From positions 1-50,233 of the forward strand of contig SGYO01000013.1 of assembly GCA_004321745.1 (NCBI GenBank): a DNA stretch of 50,233 nucleotides. The letters run 5' to 3'. The position numbers and the translations under genes are program-made. Source of the stretch: a bacterium. Lineage in GTDB: Bacteria > Fidelibacterota > Marinisomatia > Marinisomatales > UBA1611. The notes under the pieces were generated by a model, which worked only from the letters and a program-made list of their open reading frames with translations, made no database searches and was not told the DNA's origin. This document shows positions 8,563 to 17,074 of the stretch, in pieces. Numbering within the stretch: the stretch's first letter is position 1; each line of letters opens with the position of its first letter.

Positions 8563-9850
8563 AGATATCCTTTAGTTTAGTTTTTTTGTAATAATGAAAA
8601 ACAATTTCTTCTGTTGTTTTGCCAGCCAAAGACATTCCCAATGCCCCAATTTGACATAGACCTGCACCATGACCCCACCCAGCACCTTTCAACGTAAAAT
8701 CATATTCATTTTTATGCTTTGAATTTGTTTCAATGATAAATGCGGAACTATATAAAAATTTTTTATGAAGTATCCTTCTTATTTCGTATTCAGAGTTAAT
8801 GTTCAGTGAGGTATCATTTCCATTTCCATCCTTACCCATAATCTTCATTGTTAAGATTCTGCCAGAAGCTCCGCGTTCTATCGGATGAATCATAATAATT
8901 TTTGAAAATTGTTTCCCTGATTTTGCATATATGATCTTCACTAATTCGCTATTTGTGTATGATATTTCCCATCTGTAGTATTCTCCTTTTTCATCGACAT
9001 TGCCTAAATATTGTCTAAGATAAGCCTCATTAATATACTCTGGCCCACAGAATGATTTTTGTTGGTTTAAAAGCCATTCTTTAAAATTCTCTTCTTTTGA
9101 TAAGTCGATTGTATCAGTATTTTCACTATCAATAATTGAATCAAGGTATGGTTGAAAATTAATATCCCATACATTATTACCTTTTTCAGATATGCCGCCG
9201 CAATTTTTAGAGTATCTAGCGTCACAAATTGTGTCTCCATGAATTAAGACTTTTCCCCTAGTATTTTGAGCAGCTTGCACCGATGAGAGAACTACATTAG
9301 AAATGCCTTGATAGCGTTGGCAACAGTCATCGTTGCATGCATCTAATTTTAAATTTTGATGCTTTTTTTCTTTCGCAGCTAATATCCAAGATCTTGCTAC
9401 TATCGTTTGTGCCTCTAACAAAGATTGCGGACATTTTGCTCCCATTTCTGATGTGGCAACGCACATCAAGTAATCTTCAAGGAAGATTTTATTAATTACA
9501 AACAATCGTTGGTCGATGATTTTAATAACTAGATCACCCAAAACCTTTATATCTATGGATTTTTGCCAATGAAAACCTCTGCCTGCAATGACTGGATCAA
9601 CTTTAATATAGTTGGCCAGCTCTCTATCATTGTTTTTAATGATTATCTCATTACAATGAATATCGTTTAAACTCAATTTGTTAACACAAACACCAACGTT
9701 AAAATCATTTTTAAATTCAACTTGTTTTACATCATCTATCAACAAACCAAATTTTTCTCCAAATAAAGTTATTGAAACATTTTTTTGATTATCCTCAGGA
9801 AGTATAAGACCTATGGATATTACCGGTTCGTTATTATGATTTTTATTCAT
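8555..9850 (-). CDS. SpoIID/LytB-domain lytic enzyme without a signal peptide
   Basis: The protein has 431 residues. The SpoIID domain starts near residue 85 and contains FLEDYLMCVATSEMG. Glu135 of TSEM matches the catalytic glutamate of Bacillus SpoIID, a lytic transglycosylase that cleaves glycan strands stripped of stem peptides. The paired-Cys segment ACNDDCCQRYQG, then SKNCGGISEKG and the C-terminal GAGWGHGAGLCQIGALGM are further family hallmarks. No N-terminal hydrophobic segment is present. The codon just upstream of the ATG is a TAA stop in frame, so a longer reading with a leader is excluded. It overlaps the kinase gene by eight bases and the symporter gene by eight. The family usually acts outside the membrane, so the apparent cytoplasmic location is odd. 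Confidence 0.88.
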   Translation of the reverse strand: MNKNHNNEPVISIGLILPEDNQKNVSITLFGEKFGLLIDDVKQVEFKNDFNVGVCVNKLSLNDIHCNEIIIKNNDRELANYIKVDPVIAGRGFHWQKSIDIKVLGDLVIKIIDQRLFVINKIFLEDYLMCVATSEMGAKCPQSLLEAQTIVARSWILAAKEKKHQNLKLDACNDDCCQRYQGISNVVLSSVQAAQNTRGKVLIHGDTICDARYSKNCGGISEKGNNVWDINFQPYLDSIIDSENTDTIDLSKEENFKEWLLNQQKSFCGPEYINEAYLRQYLGNVDEKGEYYRWEISYTNSELVKIIYAKSGKQFSKIIMIHPIERGASGRILTMKIMGKDGNGNDTSLNINSEYEIRRILHKKFLYSSAFIIETNSKHKNEYDFTLKGAGWGHGAGLCQIGALGMSLAGKTTEEIVFHYYKKTKLKDIYE

Positions 9851-10850
9851 TTATTGCATATTGTGCTGCACCCAATGCAGCAGTATTATCACTTGAAGAT
9901 AATTCAATTGGAATATCATGAGAGTTATAATTATCAAAAATAATTTTTAATGGATGATTATCTTTTTTTAAAATTTGTCCCATCCTTTGACCAATTATAA
10001 TTTTTTCTGGGAATCGGTTATAAGCTTTGAAAAAATTCATTCTTTCATCAATTAATAGTTGAAATGCTTGGCCTGCTGTTTCAATGATATCTGTAGCCAT
10101 TTTATGTTTTTCACTAGCCTTATCAAATAAATCATTTAGAAGTTCAATTGATATGGGTTTTCTTTTTTCCCATTTTTTACATAATCCAGCTAAAGACATA
10201 CATTCTTCAATGGTATCTCCATTTGGCATAATAATTTCCCATGATTTTTTTAAATTTTTGTCCATGCTTAAATCGATTAATTTTTTATTATGGAGTATTC
10301 CATCAGCAATCCCAGTACCACCCCCAATATAAATGGCATCTGAAATTTCTTTTAATTTACCTTTCCGAGAAAACCTCTCTCCATTAACGCAAGATAAGGA
10401 GTCGTCATATATTTTTTTTAGTATAATTTTTATACCAATATTTTTAGCAATATTTTCGTTTAGTTCTTTTAGCATGTAAGGATTTCTTGGACCGTTTGCC
10501 ATAATGGATATTCCATCCTTTTCTTTCATTTTTATACCAGGAAAACAAAATCCTAAATGATCTATCTTATCTTTTGTGAAGTATTCAATTGATTTCATTA
10601 TAGCCTTAACTATTACACCGGCTTGCATTTTTTCATCATTATTTATTTTATAAGTGTTATCCTTCATTTCTTTCGTTTGAATGTTTAATGAAACAGGGCT
10701 AAAGGATTGGTTATGACCATTTATTTCATCATACCTACATTCATATGTGTCTGATTGATCAACAACTGTATTATTATCTTTAAAAATATATAATTGTGAA
10801 AAGACCTTAGAAGCTCCGCCATCGATTCCTAGTATGTGTTTATCATTCAT
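9843..10850 (-). CDS. ROK/BadF-like (ASKHA-fold) amino-sugar kinase
   Basis: The protein has 335 residues. The phosphate-1 motif LGIDGGASKVF lies at residues 6-16, and YIGGGTGIADG supplies the second phosphate loop. The C-terminus has IIIGQRMGQIL and SSDNTAALGAAQYA, which read like the adenosine loop and closing helix of ROK kinases. The Cys-rich zinc motif typical of ROK (CxCGxxGCxE) is not visible. The corresponding stretch, NGDTIEECMSLAGLC, is degenerate, so BadF-type N-acetylglucosamine kinase is a real alternative. Between a GH3 hexosaminidase and a SpoIID enzyme, phosphorylation of GlcNAc, MurNAc or anhydroMurNAc is the probable reaction (inference). The gene starts four bases after the hexosaminidase gene and overlaps the next one. 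Confidence 0.75.
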   Translation of the reverse strand: MNDKHILGIDGGASKVFSQLYIFKDNNTVVDQSDTYECRYDEINGHNQSFSPVSLNIQTKEMKDNTYKINNDEKMQAGVIVKAIMKSIEYFTKDKIDHLGFCFPGIKMKEKDGISIMANGPRNPYMLKELNENIAKNIGIKIILKKIYDDSLSCVNGERFSRKGKLKEISDAIYIGGGTGIADGILHNKKLIDLSMDKNLKKSWEIIMPNGDTIEECMSLAGLCKKWEKRKPISIELLNDLFDKASEKHKMATDIIETAGQAFQLLIDERMNFFKAYNRFPEKIIIGQRMGQILKKDNHPLKIIFDNYNSHDIPIELSSSDNTAALGAAQYAINE

Positions 10851-10854
10851 TAGC

Positions 10855-11889
10855 CTAAATATTTTTCTTTAGTTTATTGATTCTTGAAATTGAATTTTCT
10901 ACTAAATCGAGACTAATTCTTTTATTTCTAATTCCGCTCTTAATTGCATCAATACATTTTGGAATATAATTCACATCATAGGATAAGTTGTTTCCTAAAC
11001 AGAACATATCTATTCCTGCGTTGATCATTAAACAAAAAGTGTCCTCAAGAGAATAATTTTCTGAAATTGCTTTCATACTTGGATCATCACAAATGATGAC
11101 ACCATTAAATTTCATTTCATCTCTTAATAATTCAGTGGTTATCTTATTTGATAATGAAGCTGGTAGATTCGGATCTAATCCTCTGTGAAATACATGAGAT
11201 ATCATTACCATATCCACCTCATTTTGTTCAATAAGTTTTTGGTAGGGTAAAAGTTCGACTTCAGACCAAGTTTTGGTTATATCAGTTAATCCTTTGTGCG
11301 TGTCCCCTATCCCAGAGCCTTGCCCAGGAAAATGTTTTGCACATGATAGTACGCCAGTTTTTTTTAATTCTGATATGAAGATTGAAGAATGATTAATTAC
11401 TTTATTGGGATCCTTACTTAATGCTCGGTTTGCATTACCAATATAGGAAGACTTACCGTAATCAAGATCTAGAACAGGTGCATAGTTTAAATTAATACCT
11501 ACATCATTTAAACAGTTGCCCAGCAATTCAGAATACTGCTTGGTATTTTGAACATCATCAATGAATCCGATTTCATTCCATGATGGAAAATCAGGGAAGC
11601 CGTACCTTTTCTTTAACCTATTTACTTTTCCTCCTTCTTGGTCAATTGAAATTAGAAGAGGGTTGTCTGAACTATCTTGTAGACCTTTGGTTAAATTTTG
11701 AAGTTGACGTTGTGATATTACATTTCTCGTTTTATTTCTTTTGTTTTCCATATCCTCATCATAGAGGATAACTCCTGAAATGTTATAGTCTTTTATATAT
11801 CGCAAGATATCTGAATTAGGAGTAATTGTGCTTTCCCTAAACCCAGCAATGATTAGCTGGCCGATTGTTTGTTCAAGTGTTTTTGCCAT
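10855..11889 (-). CDS. nagZ: GH3 beta-N-acetylhexosaminidase (NagZ-like), cytoplasmic
   Basis: This 344-residue single-domain GH3 enzyme has a size typical of NagZ. IDQEGGKVNRLK (82-93) is the sugar-binding loop. KHFPGQGSGIGDTH (185-198) is the NagZ signature that carries the Asp-His acid/base dyad (Asp196, His198), with Gln where His is commoner. IICDD (266-269) carries the nucleophile, probably Asp268. NagZ removes GlcNAc from GlcNAc-anhydroMurNAc-type muropeptides. There is no signal peptide, so it should act in the cytoplasm on imported fragments. It is the first gene of the minus-strand operon. Only 34 bases separate its start from the divergent GH3 fusion gene, so both promoters must be compact or overlapping. 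Confidence 0.88.
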   Translation of the reverse strand: MAKTLEQTIGQLIIAGFRESTITPNSDILRYIKDYNISGVILYDEDMENKRNKTRNVISQRQLQNLTKGLQDSSDNPLLISIDQEGGKVNRLKKRYGFPDFPSWNEIGFIDDVQNTKQYSELLGNCLNDVGINLNYAPVLDLDYGKSSYIGNANRALSKDPNKVINHSSIFISELKKTGVLSCAKHFPGQGSGIGDTHKGLTDITKTWSEVELLPYQKLIEQNEVDMVMISHVFHRGLDPNLPASLSNKITTELLRDEMKFNGVIICDDPSMKAISENYSLEDTFCLMINAGIDMFCLGNNLSYDVNYIPKCIDAIKSGIRNKRISLDLVENSISRINKLKKNI

Positions 11890-11923
11890 TATATTAAAAT
11901 AATTTGAATAAATTTAATACTGT

Positions 11924-14872
11924 ATGAATACAGATAATATGAAACCTTACTTAAGATTATTCAGAACTTTTATTTCCGTAACTGCTATTGTTTTTCTAGT
12001 GAGTAGCTGTGCTAGTGTTCAATTAAATCAAAAAAATTGGGCAGAAAAAACGATAAAGAAATTAACTCTTCGCCAAAAAATTGCCCAGATGATGATCTAT
12101 CGTATGCATCTCAAGTATGCTAGTATAACTCCTCAAAAATGGGATGAAATTAAATCTTTGTTAGATAATGATGGCATTGGAGGCATTCACATTTGGTCCG
12201 GAGATGGATCTAGCGCACTATCGATGTTAAATGAAATTCAAAGAAGGTCAACAATTCCCATTGTGATCGATGCAGACATTGAAAGAGGGCTTGGTCAGCG
12301 TTTTCCTGCAGGAACAGACTTCCCTCCCTTGATGGCAATTACTGCAACGGGGAATCCAAATAATGCTTATGAAGTAGGAGCCATAGTAGCAAAAGAATCT
12401 AGGGCTGCAGGAGTTCAGTGGAACCTTTCACCTGTTGTAGATGTAAATAATAACCCACTAAATCCAATTATCAATACTAGATCTTTTAGCGAAAATCCTG
12501 GAATTGTGAGTGAATATGGTGCACAATACATTCGAGGTTTACAAGAAAATGGCATGATATCGACAGCAAAACATTTTCCAGGGCATGGAGATACTCAAAC
12601 AGATTCTCATAGCTCATTAGCAATGATACCCAGTGATTCATCAAGATTATGGTCCGTTGAATTAAAACCATTTATTGATGTAGCTAATGCAGGCGTAGAT
12701 GCAATTATGATTGCTCATGTACATGCTCCAGATTTTCAGCCAGAATCAGATATTCCAGCTACTCTTAGCAAATTTTGGGTTACCGATATTTTAAAAAATA
12801 AAATAGGGTATAAGGGTATAATAATTACTGATGGAATGGGTATGGGTGGCGTGACGAAAAACTATGCAGATGATTACGCTATTATTGAAGCTGTCAAAGC
12901 TGGGTGTGATGTTATCATTCAGAATTATGATATTGTTGGATCAATTAATGCGATAGAGGATGCAGTTAAAAACAATGAAATATCAATCGAACAAATTAAT
13001 TCTTCTGCTCTTAAAATGCTTAAAATGAAAGAAAATGCAGGATTGCATTTAAATCCATTTGTAGATCTCGATTTTATGATGAAAACAATTGGAATAAAAG
13101 AGCATAAAGAAGCATCGGATAGAATTTCAACTGAGGCAATTACTCTAGTTAAAGATGAAAAAAACCTTTTACCGTTAGATATAGATCTTAAAGATACGTT
13201 ATATGTTTTTGATATATACGATCAGGAGCATAAGCATTCTTTATCCAGTATATCTTCTAGTCTAAAAAGAGAAAGATTTCCAATAAGAACTATTCAAATA
13301 GATGAATCAGATAAAAAACATGTACTAGATGTTATACTAGGTAAGATACCTAAAAACAGCAGAATTTTAATTAATGCTTTTGTTAGTCCTAAAGAGTGGA
13401 AGGATAGAATATTTTTTCCTGATAATGAGACATATTTTGTAAAAGAGTTAATGAGAATTTCTGATAGAGTTATTTTAGTTAGTTTAGGGACTCCTTATTT
13501 GCTAATGGACTTTCCAGATGTATCAACATATTTATGTGCGTATAAAGGAAGCAGTGTTATGCAAAATGCTCTCTATAAAGCTTTAATGGGAAAAGAAAAT
13601 ATCTCAGGAAGACTTCCTATATCTATTCCAAGAATGTATGAGATTGGTTCTGGCTTATTTTTGGAAAAAAGAGTAGATAACCCAATTGTGAAAAAATTTG
13701 AACCCGGGAAATTATTGCTTAGAGTTAGGCCAAAAACTGTTAATGCAAATATTTCAAAAATAGATCAGTTGATGAATCAAGCAATTGCTGAAAATGCTTG
13801 GCCAGGCGCTGTTCTATTAGCTTCTAAAGAAGGAAATATTTTTTATCAAAAAGGTCATGGATATCATACCTATCAGGGCAGAAATATTACGCGCTCCAGT
13901 GATATTTTTGATTTAGCGTCAATAACAAAAACTGTTGCGACTACTTCTTCAATTATGAAGCTTAAAGATTTAGGCAAAATTGACATTAATCAGCCGGTAG
14001 TGCATTATCTGCCTAAATTTAAAGGGAACGATAAAAAATATTTTAATCAAAAATCTAAAATCACTATCAAAGATCTGCTGGCGCATGCATCCGGACTACC
14101 AGCATTCAAGCAATATTACAAGGAGGAAAAAACTAGAGAATTAGTTTTGGAAAGTATATATGATACTTTTCCTATTAAAAGTAATAGAGATACAACTATT
14201 TATTCAGATGTAGGCGCGATCATTTTAGGTGAAATTGTCGAAAAAATTAGTGGTCTTTCTTTAAATGTTTTTGCCGATTCTATGATCTTTAAACCTCTTG
14301 GAATGGGAACGACTTTCTTCAATCCTCCATCAAATAAAATGCGGAGGATAGTTCCTACAGAATTTAAACCTGATGGTACAATTGTACATGGATATGTGCA
14401 TGATGAAAATGCATACAGCTTAGGAGGGGTAGCTGGACATGCTGGTTTATTTTCAACAGCCAAAGATTTAGCTGTTTTTTCGCAAATGATGTTAAATGAT
14501 GGTCTTTATGGATGGAAGAGAATTTTTAAAACAGAGACGGTAAGTGAGTTTACAACTAAAGCTAATGTTGTTGATGGTAGTTCCAGGCTTTTAGGCTGGG
14601 ATAGTCCAGGTGGTTATGCATCCGGAGGAATTTATTTAAGCGATAATAGTTTTGGGCACACTGGTTTTACAGGTACTTCAATGTGGATCGACCCTGACCA
14701 GGGTATAATTGTTATTTTGCTCACAAATGCGGTTCATCCAAATAGGAAAAATAAATCCCCAAAATATTATGATTGGAGACAGAGGATTCATTCTGGTGTC
14801 TATGAATCCTTATCTATTATTAATAAAAATCCAAATTTAAAACCTAGGCCAAGATGGGAAGAGGGTGAATGA
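11924..14872 (+). CDS. Lipoprotein: GH3 hexosaminidase fused to beta-lactamase-fold serine hydrolase
   Basis: The protein has 982 residues. The N-terminus has a signal sequence ending FLVSSC (Cys29), a probable lipobox. Met6 is an alternative start. GH3 part (about 35-390): KHFPGHGDTQTDSH at 216-229 with the Asp-His dyad, and TDGMGMGG with nucleophile Asp303. A GH3 C-terminal-like region runs to about 590. From about 610 comes a class C beta-lactamase/AmpH-like domain, with SITK (Ser666, Lys669) as the nucleophile motif, YSD in the place of the Tyr-x-Asn motif, and HTGFTGT as the third box. Such fusions are known in Bacteroidota. The pairing suggests one enzyme that trims both sugar and peptide of peptidoglycan. 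It is divergent from the salvage operon and overlaps the next gene by four bases (ATGA). Confidence 0.9.
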   Translation: MNTDNMKPYLRLFRTFISVTAIVFLVSSCASVQLNQKNWAEKTIKKLTLRQKIAQMMIYRMHLKYASITPQKWDEIKSLLDNDGIGGIHIWSGDGSSALSMLNEIQRRSTIPIVIDADIERGLGQRFPAGTDFPPLMAITATGNPNNAYEVGAIVAKESRAAGVQWNLSPVVDVNNNPLNPIINTRSFSENPGIVSEYGAQYIRGLQENGMISTAKHFPGHGDTQTDSHSSLAMIPSDSSRLWSVELKPFIDVANAGVDAIMIAHVHAPDFQPESDIPATLSKFWVTDILKNKIGYKGIIITDGMGMGGVTKNYADDYAIIEAVKAGCDVIIQNYDIVGSINAIEDAVKNNEISIEQINSSALKMLKMKENAGLHLNPFVDLDFMMKTIGIKEHKEASDRISTEAITLVKDEKNLLPLDIDLKDTLYVFDIYDQEHKHSLSSISSSLKRERFPIRTIQIDESDKKHVLDVILGKIPKNSRILINAFVSPKEWKDRIFFPDNETYFVKELMRISDRVILVSLGTPYLLMDFPDVSTYLCAYKGSSVMQNALYKALMGKENISGRLPISIPRMYEIGSGLFLEKRVDNPIVKKFEPGKLLLRVRPKTVNANISKIDQLMNQAIAENAWPGAVLLASKEGNIFYQKGHGYHTYQGRNITRSSDIFDLASITKTVATTSSIMKLKDLGKIDINQPVVHYLPKFKGNDKKYFNQKSKITIKDLLAHASGLPAFKQYYKEEKTRELVLESIYDTFPIKSNRDTTIYSDVGAIILGEIVEKISGLSLNVFADSMIFKPLGMGTTFFNPPSNKMRRIVPTEFKPDGTIVHGYVHDENAYSLGGVAGHAGLFSTAKDLAVFSQMMLNDGLYGWKRIFKTETVSEFTTKANVVDGSSRLLGWDSPGGYASGGIYLSDNSFGHTGFTGTSMWIDPDQGIIVILLTNAVHPNRKNKSPKYYDWRQRIHSGVYESLSIINKNPNLKPRPRWEEGE

Positions 14873-15717
14873 CATTTAAAGTTTTTGTTTCTTTTCTTTT
14901 TTTCATTGCAAATGATATTTTTTGTCAAGACATGCAAATTGTTATGGAAACAAAGTCGTATTTCAACGCTCCTGTTGTTGGGAAAATAAATTTATATCAG
15001 ACCACTTTATTAGCAAAAAATCAAAAAAATACTAGAGAGTTTACTAGCATTGAGAAAAGACTTTTTGGCTTTCTTGCAGGCTTAATCTCTGATGTCAATG
15101 ATACTACTGGTCACTTGATCACTTTTGATGGTAAGCAATGGGGGTACAACAAAAACAATAAGGAGTACTGGGATTATTTGAAAAAACAATCTTCTGAAAA
15201 AAATAACGAAAGTAATTCAAAAAGTGTTTCTTTTTCTGTGGGTGATAGTGATGATGATTTTCTATTTATTTCAAGAAAAGAGCATGAAGGGGTGGAAAAA
15301 ATTCATGGTTTTCAAACCAAAAAATACACAACTATTTTCGAAACAATGAAAAATAGAATAAAAATAGATGAATGGGCTGTTAAAGAGTTATCTCTTTTAA
15401 GAATTGCAGATACTTTAAACAAGGAACTTTTAGTTTTAACAGGTACTCCTGATTCGGTCATAATGGCAAGTACTTATGGAGCAGGCCTCTCAAATAATGA
15501 GGCGGTTATTGGTTCACCAAAATTGGATAGTTTGTTCTCTCAATTTTCAATAGAACCTATTACAGGAGAAATAATTAAAGGAGATGTTAAAGTTATTGAT
15601 AAAGAAAGTGACGACACTAATTTAAGTTTTGGGACTGAAGTTGTGGCGCTGTATGCTGAAGATTTTGAAATAGATTCATTTAACATTGGTAATGATTATG
15701 TTTTGATAGATCATTAA
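14869..15717 (+). CDS. Secreted protein of unknown function (DUF4412-like)
   Basis: This 282-residue protein has a hydrophobic leader (FKVFVSFLFFIANDIFCQD) typical of a signal peptide cleaved near residue 20. The mature part begins QIVMETKSYFNAPVVGKINLYQTTLLAKNQKNTREFTS and later reads EKIHGFQTKKYTT. This resembles DUF4412-type periplasmic or outer-membrane proteins, which show a '(L)MetK...G...T.ey' beta pattern, but the match is loose. It contains no catalytic motif that I recognise. The start overlaps the GH3-serine hydrolase stop in an ATGA, so the two are probably translated together. A role at the cell envelope is all that context supports. Confidence 0.7.
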   Translation: MTFKVFVSFLFFIANDIFCQDMQIVMETKSYFNAPVVGKINLYQTTLLAKNQKNTREFTSIEKRLFGFLAGLISDVNDTTGHLITFDGKQWGYNKNNKEYWDYLKKQSSEKNNESNSKSVSFSVGDSDDDFLFISRKEHEGVEKIHGFQTKKYTTIFETMKNRIKIDEWAVKELSLLRIADTLNKELLVLTGTPDSVIMASTYGAGLSNNEAVIGSPKLDSLFSQFSIEPITGEIIKGDVKVIDKESDDTNLSFGTEVVALYAEDFEIDSFNIGNDYVLIDH

Positions 15718-15732
15718 GCTGAACGAAAAATT

Positions 15733-16989
15733 ATGAGTTATTACATAAAGACACTTTTCTATGCTATACCAACATTTGCTTTATTAATTCTAATTGAAGC
15801 AATAGCAGCTAAGATTAAAGGTTTAAAAATAAACCGGTCTGCTGATGTTATTTCTTCATTGAGTTCTGGTATCACAAATACCATCAGGGATGCTATTAAA
15901 TTTACATTTGCAATCGTAACGTATTCATGGCTAGTGGACAACATAGCCATCTATAAATTAGATTCTTATTGGTTAGTATTGTTCATTGCATTTTTGGTTC
16001 AAGATTTCAGCGGATATTGGGTGCATAGATTAAACCACAGAGCAAACATACTATGGAATCGGCATTTCATTCACCATAGTAGTGAGGATTTTAATTTATC
16101 ATGTGCTTTGCGTCAGTCTATTTCAAATACGATTAAATTTTCAGCTATTTTTATGATTCCTGGCGCATTACTTGGAGTGCCAGCATCTATTTTTGCAGTT
16201 TTAGGACCTATACATTTATTTATGCAACTTTGGTATCACACGCAATTAATTGGAGACCTAGGATTACTTGAATACGTTTTTGTTACGCCATCGCATCATA
16301 GAGTTCACCATGCTATAAACGATGAGTATCTAGATAAAAACTATGGTCAAATCTTAATAGTATGGGATAAAATATTTGGGACATTTCAATCTGAGCTAAA
16401 ATCTGTCCCTTCAGTTTATGGTACGTTAAATCAGGCTAATACTTGGAACCCAATATTAATTAATTATAAATATTTTCTTCACCTTTTTCGAGATGCATGG
16501 AGAACCAAAAACCTAATAGACAAAATTAAGATTTGGTTTATGCCAACAGGATGGAGACCAGCTGATGTTTCAAAAGATTATCCAATCAAAAAACTTAGTA
16601 GTGTGCAAAATCAAAAAAAATATGATAGAGATAATTCTTTTTTTCTGATTTTATTTTGTTGGATTCAATTGATTTTTGCACTTGGCTTTATGTTTCATAT
16701 GTTTTTGGTTTTACATCAAAATGACATCAGTTATAATTATTTTTATGCCATTTTTATATTTATAAGTATTTTTGCATATACATCACTTCTTGATAAAAGT
16801 ACTTATGCTTTTTTTGCTGAAGTAATAAGATTCATATTTGGTTTATGGATTTTACAATCGCAAAATTTTAGTTGGTTTAATATTAATGGAATATCAATTT
16901 TTTTATTTCTCATAATTTCTATGTTCGCTTCAGCATATTTTCATTTTCAGTTCCAAAAACCATTTAAGTTGTCTTTAGTGAAGAAATAA
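15733..16989 (+). CDS. Sterol desaturase/alkylglycerol monooxygenase-like membrane di-iron oxidase
   Basis: This 418-residue membrane protein has three histidine clusters of the fatty acid hydroxylase superfamily: HRLNH (98-102), HFIHH (111-115) and SHHRVHH near 196. These bind a di-iron centre in the membrane. The sequence FIHHSSEDFNLSCALRQS closely resembles the alkylglycerol monooxygenase (AGMO/TMEM195) branch, which cleaves ether lipids. Bacterial homologues are mostly uncharacterised, so the substrate is uncertain. About four further hydrophobic segments follow the catalytic half. The gene starts 15 bases after the DUF4412-like gene and may be cotranscribed with it. Confidence 0.87.
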   Translation: MSYYIKTLFYAIPTFALLILIEAIAAKIKGLKINRSADVISSLSSGITNTIRDAIKFTFAIVTYSWLVDNIAIYKLDSYWLVLFIAFLVQDFSGYWVHRLNHRANILWNRHFIHHSSEDFNLSCALRQSISNTIKFSAIFMIPGALLGVPASIFAVLGPIHLFMQLWYHTQLIGDLGLLEYVFVTPSHHRVHHAINDEYLDKNYGQILIVWDKIFGTFQSELKSVPSVYGTLNQANTWNPILINYKYFLHLFRDAWRTKNLIDKIKIWFMPTGWRPADVSKDYPIKKLSSVQNQKKYDRDNSFFLILFCWIQLIFALGFMFHMFLVLHQNDISYNYFYAIFIFISIFAYTSLLDKSTYAFFAEVIRFIFGLWILQSQNFSWFNINGISIFLFLIISMFASAYFHFQFQKPFKLSLVKK

Positions 16990-17065
16990 AATCGTTATCA
17001 ACAATTTTTTATAGATTCAAATTTAAAAAAAGTAGAATAGGCTTAATTTTTAACGTCTTGTAAAT

Positions 17066-17069
17066 GGAG
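17066..17069 (+). promoter_or_regulatory. Shine-Dalgarno site (GGAG) of the ABC ATPase gene
   Basis: GGAG lies five bases before the ATG at 17075. Clear ribosome sites are uncommon in this window, so it supports this start. Confidence 0.6.
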
Positions 17070-17074
17070 TATTT

